From Streptomyces spinosisporus (GTDB taxonomy: Bacteria > Actinomycetota > Actinomycetes > Streptomycetales > Streptomycetaceae), in assembly GCF_022698145.1 (NCBI RefSeq), contig NZ_JALDAX010000019.1:101071-165070 (forward strand): a stretch of DNA of 64,000 bases, in the 5' to 3' direction. The notes under the pieces were generated by a model. It worked only from the letters and a program-made list of their open reading frames with translations. It searched no databases and was not told where the DNA came from. Made by a program: the position numbers and the translations under genes. This document shows, one piece after another, positions 34,665 through 41,878 of the stretch (position 1 is the first letter of the stretch; each line of letters starts with the position of its first letter).

Positions 34665-35522
34665 GTGACAGCATTCTTCGCCCTGGCCACGAGCCTGTTG
34701 TGGGGGCTGGCCGACTTCGGCGGCGGGATGCTGACGCGACGCACCCCTGCGCTCACGGTGGTCGTCGTCTCGCAGACGATCGCGGCGGCCGTGCTCGGCG
34801 CGGTCGTGGTGGCCACGAGCGGCTGGAGCGAGGCCGGTCCGCGGCTGTGGTTCGCCTTCGCGGCCGGCCTGGTGGGACCGGTGGCGATGATCGCCTTCTA
34901 CAAGGCGCTCGCCCTGGGCCCGATGGGCGTGGTCTCGCCGCTCGCCACGCTGAGCGTGGCGGTTCCGGTCGGCGTGGGTCTCTTTCTCGGCGAGCGGCCC
35001 GGTCTGCTGCAGGTCGCCGGGATCGCCGTCGCCGTCACCGGGGTGATGCTCGCGGGCGGTCCACGCCTCGGGGGCGCCTCCGTGCAGCGGCGGACCGTGC
35101 TGCTCACGCTGGTCGCGGCGGGCGGTTTCGGCACGGTGTTCGCGCTGATCGCGGAGGCCTCCACGACCGTCACCGGGCTCTTCCTCGCCCTCTTCGTGCA
35201 ACGCGTGACGAACGTGGCCGCGGGCGGCATCGCTCTGTACGCCTCCGTCAGGCGCGGCGCCGAAGCCTTCCCGGAGGGCGGTTTCCCCTGGGCCTCCCTT
35301 CCCGCGTTCGCCTTCGTCGGCCTCGCGGACGTGGCGGCCAACGGCACGTATTCGGTCGCCGCCCAGCACGGCCCGGTCACCGTGGCCGCCGTCCTCGCCT
35401 CGCTCTACCCGGTGGTGACGGCCCTGGCCGCCCGCGGCTTCCTCAGAGAACGGCTCCTCGCCATCCAGACGGCGGGCGCCGGACTCGCCCTGATCGGCAC
35501 ATTGCTGCTGGCCACGGGCTGA
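34665..35522 (+). CDS. EamA/DMT-family transporter
   Basis: 285 residues with about ten membrane helices in two EamA halves (first half LLWGLADFGGGMLTRR to GVMLAGG; second half LLTLVAAGGFGTVFALIAE to ALIGTLLLATG, including the family stretch VLASLYPVVTALAARGFLRERL). Exports or imports a small metabolite, unknown. The GTG at 34665 follows GAGG. Probable target of the divergent XRE-cupin regulator. Confidence 0.88.
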   Translation: MTAFFALATSLLWGLADFGGGMLTRRTPALTVVVVSQTIAAAVLGAVVVATSGWSEAGPRLWFAFAAGLVGPVAMIAFYKALALGPMGVVSPLATLSVAVPVGVGLFLGERPGLLQVAGIAVAVTGVMLAGGPRLGGASVQRRTVLLTLVAAGGFGTVFALIAEASTTVTGLFLALFVQRVTNVAAGGIALYASVRRGAEAFPEGGFPWASLPAFAFVGLADVAANGTYSVAAQHGPVTVAAVLASLYPVVTALAARGFLRERLLAIQTAGAGLALIGTLLLATG

Positions 35523-35686
35523 CAATCTTGTCTTTGTAACAAAACCCACAGCTCAGCATGCGCTCGGCCTGCGACGGGCTGATCCTTGTGGGGGAGCAGC
35601 GGCATCGGGTGGTGGCCTTGCTGCCCCGACGGCTGCCCCGCGTGTACGGCACTCACGGGAGGGGCAGAGACGATGAATGAACCGTC

Positions 35687-36043
35687 GTGGATCCCTGGAC
35701 CCTGGAGCCCGCCGTGCGTCACGATGCCGAACCAACCTCGGGGACCGAGCAGGTCGTCGAGGCCCAGAGTGCGCAGATCCACGATCTTCAGTCCAAACTC
35801 GGGCAACTGGAGAACGCCTTGGAGTCACACGCCGTCGTCGATCGCGCGACGGGCGTGCTGATCGCGGTCGGACGGCTCTCGTCCGACGAGGCCTGGGACG
35901 TCCTCCGCGAAACGTCCATGAGCACCAACATCAAGCTCCGCCATGTGGCGGCGCTCGTCGTTGCCTGGGGCAGAACCGGTCATCTCGCGACGGACATCCA
36001 GGGCGAGCTGTCGCGAAGACTGAACCTCCACGTCACTGAGTGA
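35687..36043 (+). CDS. ANTAR-domain protein
   Basis: 118 residues: a coiled-coil region (EAQSAQIHDLQSKLGQLENALESHA) followed by an ANTAR-like helical domain (VVDRATGVLIAVGRLSSDEAWDVLRETSMSTNIKLRHVAALVV). ANTAR domains bind paired RNA hairpins and prevent termination. No receiver or GAF domain precedes it. The start is uncertain: GTG at 35687 lacks a ribosome site, whereas an ATG at 35673 with a strong GGAGGGG is one base out of frame. Followed 28 nt later by a STAS protein. Confidence 0.7.
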   Translation: MDPWTLEPAVRHDAEPTSGTEQVVEAQSAQIHDLQSKLGQLENALESHAVVDRATGVLIAVGRLSSDEAWDVLRETSMSTNIKLRHVAALVVAWGRTGHLATDIQGELSRRLNLHVTE

Positions 36044-36071
36044 AAGCGCCGGACACAGCTCGGAGACACGC

Positions 36072-36410
36072 ATGCAGTTCAGTGAACACGCGCCGACCGG
36101 ACCCGAGGTCGTCCAGTACGAGAGGGCGGGCGCCTGGGTCGTCGTCGCCAACGGTGACTACGATCCCAATTCCATCGCACCCATCGAAGAGGCGCTGGAG
36201 ACGGCGGCAGAGAAGCGCGAGCGCGTCGTGGTGGACGCGGCAGGCCTCACGTTCGCGGACTCGACCTTCTTGAATCTGCTGCTCCGCATCCATCAGAGAA
36301 CGTCACTCGGCATCGCCGCACCCGCACCACAGCTCCGGCGCATCCTGGAGCTCACCGGCGCGGACGAAGTCCTCGACGTACGGGACACGGTCGAGGACGC
36401 GGTCAAGTGA
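36072..36410 (+). CDS. STAS-domain anti-sigma-factor antagonist
   Basis: 112 residues, single STAS domain of the SpoIIAA/RsbV type. The phosphorylation site region is VVVDAAGLTFADSTFLNLL with D63-S64, the position where a kinase anti-sigma factor would phosphorylate. In Streptomyces such proteins feed into SigB/SigF-like stress or developmental control. It lies directly after the ANTAR gene; together they suggest a small signalling unit, which is inference. Confidence 0.85.
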   Translation: MQFSEHAPTGPEVVQYERAGAWVVVANGDYDPNSIAPIEEALETAAEKRERVVVDAAGLTFADSTFLNLLLRIHQRTSLGIAAPAPQLRRILELTGADEVLDVRDTVEDAVK

Positions 36411-36443
36411 CCGGGCGCGCGGCGCGCGACGGCCGACGGGACG

Positions 36444-37241
36444 TCAGCCCTCGGCGTCCAGTTCCGCCAGCCTGGCCGCCGCCTCCTCGTCCAGTTGCGC
36501 CAGCCTCGCCACCGTCTCCTCGTCCAACTCCGAGAGGGCGAGGAGCTCTTCGGGGGTGACGCCGTCGGGTATCGGCACCGGGGCGGGGGTCCGCAGCGGG
36601 GGCTGCCAGCCCTCCGTGGGCGTCCAGCGGCGTACGACCCGGGCGGGTGCGCCCGCAACGACGGCGTGGTCGGGTACGACGCCCCGGACCACGGCGCCCG
36701 CGGCCACCACGACGTTCCGTCCGATGCGCGCGCCCGGCAGGATCACGGCGCCGGTGCCGATCCAGCAGCCGGGGCCGATCTCCACGGGTTCCATGCGCGG
36801 CCACTGCTTGCCGATCGGCTGGTGCGGGTCGTCGTAGGAGTGGTTCGTGGAGGTGACGTAGACGTACGGCCCGAAGTAGCAGTCGCTGCCGATGGTGACC
36901 GAGGTGTCGGCGATGACATGGCTGCCGCGGCCCAGGACGACGCCGTCGCCGATGCGCAGGATGGGTTCGGCGCCGAGGTCCAGGTCGGGCATGAGGCCGG
37001 CGGTCAGGGTGACCTGTTCGCCGACGATGCAGTGGGCGCCCAGGTGGATCCAGGGCTCGCCGAAGACGGTGCCGAGCGGGAAGGCCAGCCTGGTGTGCAC
37101 ACCCAGCGCGCCGAAGCGAAAGCGTCCCGGGTGCTCCGCGGTGACCGAACCGGTGCGCTGCACCCAGGCCCAGCCCGCATGGACGGCGCGCTGCATGAGG
37201 CTTCGCCGCCAGGATGAGAACGTGTTCTTGCGCTTCGGCAC
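36444..37241 (-). CDS. Hexapeptide-repeat acyltransferase
   Basis: 265 residues. Left-handed beta-helix repeats run through the middle (IHLGAHCIVGEQVTLTAGL, IGDGVVLGRGSHVIADTSVTIGSDCYFGPYVYVTSTNHSYDD, then IGPGCWIGTGAVILPGARIGRNVVVAAGAVVRG). H in STNHSYDD is the usual catalytic base. It is probably a sugar or lipid O-acetyl/acyltransferase. The last 30 residues are an acidic 11-residue repeat (LDEETVARLAQ, LDEEAAARLAE, LDAEG), likely a helical extension. Convergent with the STAS gene and divergent from the minisatellite region. Confidence 0.85.
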   Translation of the reverse strand: MPKRKNTFSSWRRSLMQRAVHAGWAWVQRTGSVTAEHPGRFRFGALGVHTRLAFPLGTVFGEPWIHLGAHCIVGEQVTLTAGLMPDLDLGAEPILRIGDGVVLGRGSHVIADTSVTIGSDCYFGPYVYVTSTNHSYDDPHQPIGKQWPRMEPVEIGPGCWIGTGAVILPGARIGRNVVVAAGAVVRGVVPDHAVVAGAPARVVRRWTPTEGWQPPLRTPAPVPIPDGVTPEELLALSELDEETVARLAQLDEEAAARLAELDAEG

Positions 37242-37718
37242 CCGCTCACGGTACTCAGCGCCGGGTGGGGGGATGCGCCCTGGACGCTGTGATCTTCACC
37301 CCACCGGGGCAGTGGGGCGCGGGTCTGGAGCAGCGGGCATCTGGGGAGCGGCGCGGGGGGGAACCGGCAGAGCGGCACGGGCGCGCTTGCGGAGCGGCAT
37401 GGGAGCACCGGCAGAGCAGCACGGGCGCGCTTGCGGAGCGGCATGGGGGGTGGCGTGTCGGCGGAGCGGCACGAGAGCGCTTGCGGAGCGGCGCGGGAGC
37501 ACCGGCAGAGCGGCGCGGGCGCGCTTGCGGAGCGGCACGGGAGCACCGGCAGAGCGGCACGGGAGCACCGGCAGAGCGGCACGGGCGCGCTTGCGGAGCG
37601 GCATGGGGGTGACGTGTCGGCGGAGCAGCACGAGAGCCCGGTGGAGCACGCGCCCCCGGTGCCCGGATCACCCGTAGCGGATGAGGCGGCCGCGCTCGGG
37701 CTGTGGTGCGGTGCAGAG
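37242..37718. other. 477-nt gene-free region with a minisatellite
   Basis: No gene is supported. Most of the region is a 22-bp tandem repeat (37361-37633) that keeps several reading frames open in both strands and so gives spurious repetitive frames. The last 85 nt before 37719 serve as the leader of the nonapeptide-repeat gene. Confidence 0.75.
37361..37633. repeat. 22-bp minisatellite of two alternating unit types
   Basis: Nine full 22-nt units (starting 37381, 37403, 37425, 37475, 37497, 37519, 37541, 37563, 37585) plus partials. Type A is GCGCGCTTGCGGAGCGGCAT then GG; type B is GAGCACCGGCAGAGCGGCAC then GG. Types tend to alternate. Two variant blocks of about 28 nt containing GTGTCGGCGGAGC interrupt the array (37447-37474 and 37607-37633). 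Since 22 is not a multiple of 3, any translated product cycles through three frames. Confidence 0.9.
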
Positions 37719-38891
37719 ATGACCAGGCTCAGCCTCGTGAACCCCTTCGACGCCGCCGAACGGATGGCACGGTACGCACTGGGGGCCGCGGGCGCCCTCG
37801 CCGACCGCCTGATCCCCGCCGTGACGGCCCCCATCCTGAACCGCCTCGACCTCAACGCACTTGCCGCCCGCATCGACGTCAACCTCATCGCCGCACGACT
37901 CGACGTCAACTGGATCGCCGACCGCATCGACGTGATGCGCGTGGCCCGCCGGGTTGACGTCGACCTGATCGCCGACCAGGTCGACGTGGACCGAGTGGCC
38001 GACCGGGTGGACGTCGCGCGGGTCGCGCGGCGGGTGGACGTGAACGAGGTGGCGGCCCGGCTCGACGTCGACCGCGTGGCCGACCGGGTGGACGTGACGC
38101 GGGTCGCGGGGCGGGTGGACGTAAACGAAGTCGCCGCACGGCTCGACGTCGACCAGGTCACCGAGCGGGTGGACGTAAACGCGATCGCCGCACGACTCGA
38201 CGTCGACCAAGTCGCCGACCGCATCGATGTCAACCGGGTCGCCCAACGAGTCGATGCCGACCTCATCGCCGACCAAGTCGACGTCAACCGCGTCGCCGAC
38301 CGAGTGGACGTCGAACGGATCGCGGGACGGGTGGACGTAAACGAAGTCGCGGCGCGGCTGGACGTCGACCAGGTAGCCGAGCGGGTGGACGTTAACGCGA
38401 TCGCCGCACGACTGGACGTCGACCAAGTCGCCGACCGCATCGACGTCAACCGCGTCGCCGACCGAGTGGACGTCGAACGGATCGCGGGGCGGGTGGACGT
38501 GAACGAAGTCGCGGCGCGGCTCGACGTCGACCAGGTCGCCGACCGCATCGACGTCAACCGAGTCGTGGAACGTGTCGACGTCGACCGAGTCGTTGCGGGG
38601 ATCGATGTCGATCGGATTGTTGCTCGGGTGGATGTGGACGCTGTGATCGACCGGGTCGATCTGGTTGCGCTCGTTCGGGCTGTCCTGGAGGAGATTGATC
38701 TGGGGCGGATCGTGCGGGAGACCGGCGGGGGCATGGCCGAGGAGACGGTGGATGCGCTGCGGGTGAGGAGTATGCGGGCCGACCGGATGGTTAATCGCGT
38801 CGCCGATCGGCTGCTGCATCGGCCCGGCGTGGTTCCCGAAGTTCCCGAACGCGTCGACGGTCTCGTACCGCCGCATGGGCAGCCCCCGTGA
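37719..38891 (+). CDS. Nonapeptide (RVDVxxVAx)-repeat protein coupled to an RDD protein
   Basis: 390 residues. After a 41-residue N-terminus (MTRLSLVNPFDAAERMARYA...) come 31 consecutive nine-residue repeats without gaps, residues 42-320 (nt 37842-38678). Consensus is R-[VIL]-D-V-[NDE]-x-[VI]-A-x, for example RVDVNEVAA and RLDVDQVAD. Higher-order copies are visible (units 11-15 resemble 19-23). A C-terminal region (LVALVRAVLEEIDLGRIVRETGGGMAEETVDALRVR in outline) follows. No catalytic residues, no clear membrane segment. Function unknown. Its TGA overlaps the GTG of the RDD gene (GTGA), so both are made together, presumably at the membrane. Shorter versions of this repeat beside RDD genes occur in other actinobacteria, from memory. 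Confidence 0.85.
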   Translation: MTRLSLVNPFDAAERMARYALGAAGALADRLIPAVTAPILNRLDLNALAARIDVNLIAARLDVNWIADRIDVMRVARRVDVDLIADQVDVDRVADRVDVARVARRVDVNEVAARLDVDRVADRVDVTRVAGRVDVNEVAARLDVDQVTERVDVNAIAARLDVDQVADRIDVNRVAQRVDADLIADQVDVNRVADRVDVERIAGRVDVNEVAARLDVDQVAERVDVNAIAARLDVDQVADRIDVNRVADRVDVERIAGRVDVNEVAARLDVDQVADRIDVNRVVERVDVDRVVAGIDVDRIVARVDVDAVIDRVDLVALVRAVLEEIDLGRIVRETGGGMAEETVDALRVRSMRADRMVNRVADRLLHRPGVVPEVPERVDGLVPPHGQPP

Positions 38892-39361
38892 CCCGCGCCG
38901 CGGAGCGGGCCGTGGCCGTGGCGCGTCCGGGCGCCGAGCCCCGGAGCGACACCGCGGGAGTCGTGTCGCGCTGTCTCGCGGCCCTGGTCGACGTGGTCGT
39001 GGTTGTGGGCATCGGCCTCGGCGCGCAGCTCGCGTTCGGCGGGGTGCGGCTGTTCGTCACCGGGCCGCCCTTCCGTATGCCCGACCTCTCCGCATGGCTG
39101 ACGGGTGTGCTCGGTTGGGCCGTCGCGGTGCTCTACCTGGCCGTCAGTTGGACAGTGACCGGCGGCACCGTAGGCGACCGGCTGCTGGGGCTGCGCGTCA
39201 CCGACCGCGCAGGCCGGCTGCTCGGCATCACCCGCGCACTGCTGCGGGCCGTGCTGTGCATCGCCCTTCCCGTGGGCCTGTTCTGGATCCCCTTCAGCCG
39301 GCGTCACGCCTCGCTCCAGGACGTCATCGTGGCCGGCGCCGTGCGCTACCACCACTTCTGA
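38888..39361 (+). CDS. RDD-family membrane protein
   Basis: 157 residues with three or four membrane helices: CLAALVDVVVVVGIGLGAQLAF, WLTGVLGWAVAVLYLAVSW and ALLRAVLCIALPVGLFWIPF in part. The RDD core is seen in SRCLAALVDVV (the Arg-Asp pair) and GDRLLGLRVTD, ending SRRHASLQDVIVAG. The family is thought to include transporters or protein-anchoring modules. The GTG start overlaps the repeat-protein stop, indicating tight coupling and likely interaction. Confidence 0.85.
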   Translation: MTRAAERAVAVARPGAEPRSDTAGVVSRCLAALVDVVVVVGIGLGAQLAFGGVRLFVTGPPFRMPDLSAWLTGVLGWAVAVLYLAVSWTVTGGTVGDRLLGLRVTDRAGRLLGITRALLRAVLCIALPVGLFWIPFSRRHASLQDVIVAGAVRYHHF

Positions 39362-39553
39362 CCCGTGGACCCCATCCGCAACGCACCCCACCCGCACACC
39401 CCATCCGCAACACCAAGCCACACCGTTCCAACAGCCCCCTGTCGACCGCCCACCCGTCCTCACCCTTGCGAGGTGACGCCCGCAGTACGTGCCCGGAGTA
39501 GGTGTGGAACAAGTGCCGCCACCGGCGGCCGACCCCAGGACGGAGGTCCTGCC

Positions 39554-39973
39554 ATGACCACCACCACGCAGCACCAGCGCTCGGAGGGAGTGCGGGCGGC
39601 CGCGAGCGGTCTGACGATGTTCGCCGCGGTGATGCTCGTCATGTGCGGCATGCTCGACATCTTCCGCGGCATCATGGCGATCGCGGACGACGAGGTCTTC
39701 ATCAACACCCCCCACTACGTCTTCAGGTTCGACCTGACCAGCTGGGGCTGGATCCATCTGGGCCTCGGCGTCGTCGCGATGGCCGTCGGCATCGGCCTGG
39801 TCGTGATGCAAAAGTGGGCGCGGATCATGGGCGTGGGCGTCGCCGCGCTGCTGATCATCGGCAACTTCCTCGACATCCCGTACGCCCCGCTGTGGTCCGT
39901 GACCTTGATCGCGCTGTACGGCTTCATCATCTGGGCGCTGTGCGTGGTGCAGCCCGACTCCGAGTCCTACTAG
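39554..39973 (+). CDS. Small four-helix membrane protein (DUF7144-like)
   Basis: 139 residues with four membrane helices: GLTMFAAVMLVMCGMLDIFRGI, then a short outside loop ADDEVFINTPHYVFRFDLTSWGW, two central helices (IHLGLGVVAMAVGIGLVV; IMGVGVAALLIIGNFL) and SVTLIALYGFIIWALCVV. This pattern is common in Streptomyces and I believe it is the DUF7144 family. Function unknown. It follows the RDD gene by 190 nt and precedes a SulP gene. GGAGG precedes the ATG at 39554. Confidence 0.8.
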   Translation: MTTTTQHQRSEGVRAAASGLTMFAAVMLVMCGMLDIFRGIMAIADDEVFINTPHYVFRFDLTSWGWIHLGLGVVAMAVGIGLVVMQKWARIMGVGVAALLIIGNFLDIPYAPLWSVTLIALYGFIIWALCVVQPDSESY

Positions 39974-40104
39974 CCGCAAAGGCGCGGCCCTGAAGGAGAA
40001 CAGGCCGGGGGGGAGGGCAGGCGCTCCTGGCCTACCGGCGCGCATGGCTGGTCAAGGACGTCGTCGCGGGCACCGTCCTGACCACGCTGCTGGTCCCGCA
40101 GGGC

Positions 40105-41763
40105 ATGGCCTACGCGGAACTGGCGGGCCTGCCCGCGATCACCGGCCTGTACACGTCGGTGCTCTGTCTGCTGGCGTACGCGGTCTTCGGACCGTCACGG
40201 ATCCTGGTGCTCGGCCCGGACTCCTCGCTGGGCCCGATGATCGCGGCGACGATCCTGCCGCTGATCGCGTCCGGCGGTGACAGCGGCCGGGCGGTGGCGC
40301 TCGCCTCGATGCTCTCCCTGATGGTGGGCGCCCTCACGATCCTGGCCGGGGTGTGCAAGCTGGGCTTCATCGCCGACCTCATCTCCAAGCCCACCATGAT
40401 CGGCTATATGAACGGGCTGGCGCTGACCATCCTGATCGGGCAGCTGCCGAAGCTCTTCGGCTTCAGGACCGACGCCGACGGCCTCGTCGACGAGACCCGC
40501 GCCTTCGTACGCGGCCTGGCCGACGGCGAGACGGTCGGCGCGGCCGTGGCGGTGGGCGTCGCCGGGATCGTGCTGATCCTGGTGCTGCAGCGGTGGCTGC
40601 CCAAGGTGCCCGCGGTGCTCGTCATGGTGGTGTCGGCGATCGCCGCGACCTCGGTCCTCGACCTGGGCCGGCACGGCGTGAGCCTGGTGGGCGAACTGCC
40701 GCAGGGCTTCCCGCCGTTGACCCTTCCGCAGGTGGGGTGGGGCGATCTCGGTCCGCTGTGCGCCGGAGCGCTGGGCATCGCCCTGGTGTCCCTCGCCGAC
40801 GCCATCTCCAACGCCTCGGCGTTCGCCGCCCGCACCGGCCAGGAGGTGCGCGGCAACGAGGAGATGACGGCGATCGGCGCGGCCAACGCGGCGGCCGGAC
40901 TGTTCCAGGGCTTTCCCGTCAGCACCAGCGGATCACGCACGGCGGTGGCCGAACGGGCGGGCGCCCGAAGCCAGTTGACGGGGAGCGTCGGGGCGGGCCT
41001 GATCGTGCTGATGCTCGTCCTGCTGCCCGGCCTCTTCCGCGACCTGCCCCAGCCGGCGTTGGCCGCCGTCGTGATCACCGCCTCGCTGTCGCTGGCCGAC
41101 ATCGCGGGCACGCGACGGCTGTGGCACCAGCGCAGGGCGGAGTTCCTGCTGTGCATGGCGGCCTTTCTCGGCGTGGCGCTGCTCGGGGTGCTGCCGGGTA
41201 TCGCGGTCGCCGTCGGGCTGTCGATCCTGAACGTCTTCCGGCGTGCCTGGTGGCCCTACAACACCGTGCTGGGCCGGGTGCCGGGCCTGCCCGGCTACCA
41301 CGACATCCGCTCCTACCCCACGGCCGAGCATCTGCCGGGCCTGGTGATCCACCGCTTCGACGGACCGCTGTTCTTCGCCAATGCCAAGGCCTTCCGCAAC
41401 GAGATCATGCGGCTCACCCGCCGTGAGCCGCAGCCGGTGTGGGTGCTGGTGGCCGCCGAGCCCGTGACGGACGTGGACACCACCGCGGCCGACGAACTGG
41501 AGGAGCTCGACGAGGCGCTCGACGCGCAAGGGGTGAGTCTGGTGTTCGCCGAGCTCAAGGACCCGGTCCGGCGCAAGATCGAGCGCTATGGGCTGACCCG
41601 GACCATCGACCCGGCCCACTTCTTCCCGACGATCGAGGCCGCGGTCGCCGCGTACCGCGCCCGGACCGGGGCGCAGTGGATCCCGGCCGCCGCGGATGCG
41701 GACGGCCAGTCCTCACCCGCCATGGGTGAAGCACCGGGGCTGCTGCCACGCACACCCGACTGA
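40105..41763 (+). CDS. SulP-family anion transporter with STAS domain
   Basis: 552 residues from this ATG. Membrane core of SulP proteins: GLYTSVLCLLAYAVFGPSRILVLGPDSSLGPM, GNEEMTAIGAANAAAGLFQGFPVSTSGSRTAVAERAG, then a C-terminal STAS domain from about residue 415 (LVIHRFDGPLFFANAKAFRNEI). Probably a sulphate or bicarbonate transporter. Clear SulP sequence also lies upstream in frame from 40027 (LAYRRAWLVKDVVAGTVLTTLLVPQG), but no ATG, GTG or TTG is in that frame between the stop at 39991 and 40105. The true start may be the CTG at 40027 behind GGGAGGG, or a base may be missing. Confidence 0.8.
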   Translation: MAYAELAGLPAITGLYTSVLCLLAYAVFGPSRILVLGPDSSLGPMIAATILPLIASGGDSGRAVALASMLSLMVGALTILAGVCKLGFIADLISKPTMIGYMNGLALTILIGQLPKLFGFRTDADGLVDETRAFVRGLADGETVGAAVAVGVAGIVLILVLQRWLPKVPAVLVMVVSAIAATSVLDLGRHGVSLVGELPQGFPPLTLPQVGWGDLGPLCAGALGIALVSLADAISNASAFAARTGQEVRGNEEMTAIGAANAAAGLFQGFPVSTSGSRTAVAERAGARSQLTGSVGAGLIVLMLVLLPGLFRDLPQPALAAVVITASLSLADIAGTRRLWHQRRAEFLLCMAAFLGVALLGVLPGIAVAVGLSILNVFRRAWWPYNTVLGRVPGLPGYHDIRSYPTAEHLPGLVIHRFDGPLFFANAKAFRNEIMRLTRREPQPVWVLVAAEPVTDVDTTAADELEELDEALDAQGVSLVFAELKDPVRRKIERYGLTRTIDPAHFFPTIEAAVAAYRARTGAQWIPAAADADGQSSPAMGEAPGLLPRTPD

Positions 41764-41878
41764 ACATTGAACAGAAGTCACCCGGGTGAGATCAGGCCCG
41801 AGCGATGTGCCTCCCGCATCCGCGCGGCCACACTCGTCTGACGTGCACCAGACGGCTTGGAGAGCGAGGTGCCCGGCG

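Noticed and set aside
35443..35806. Minus-strand frames between the EamA and ANTAR genes
   Set aside because: No family features, no ribosome sites and overlap with the ANTAR start region; the 164-nt gap appears to be non-coding.
37361..37633. CRISPR-like array
   Set aside because: Units follow each other directly without unique spacers of constant length, and there are no cas genes.
37004..40045. Roughly 1000-codon minus-strand frame with Ser/Thr-Arg repeats (STRSATRLTS)
   Set aside because: It is the shadow of the nonapeptide array and the minisatellite. The plus-strand product has family-like N- and C-terminal regions and coupling to the RDD gene; this one has none.
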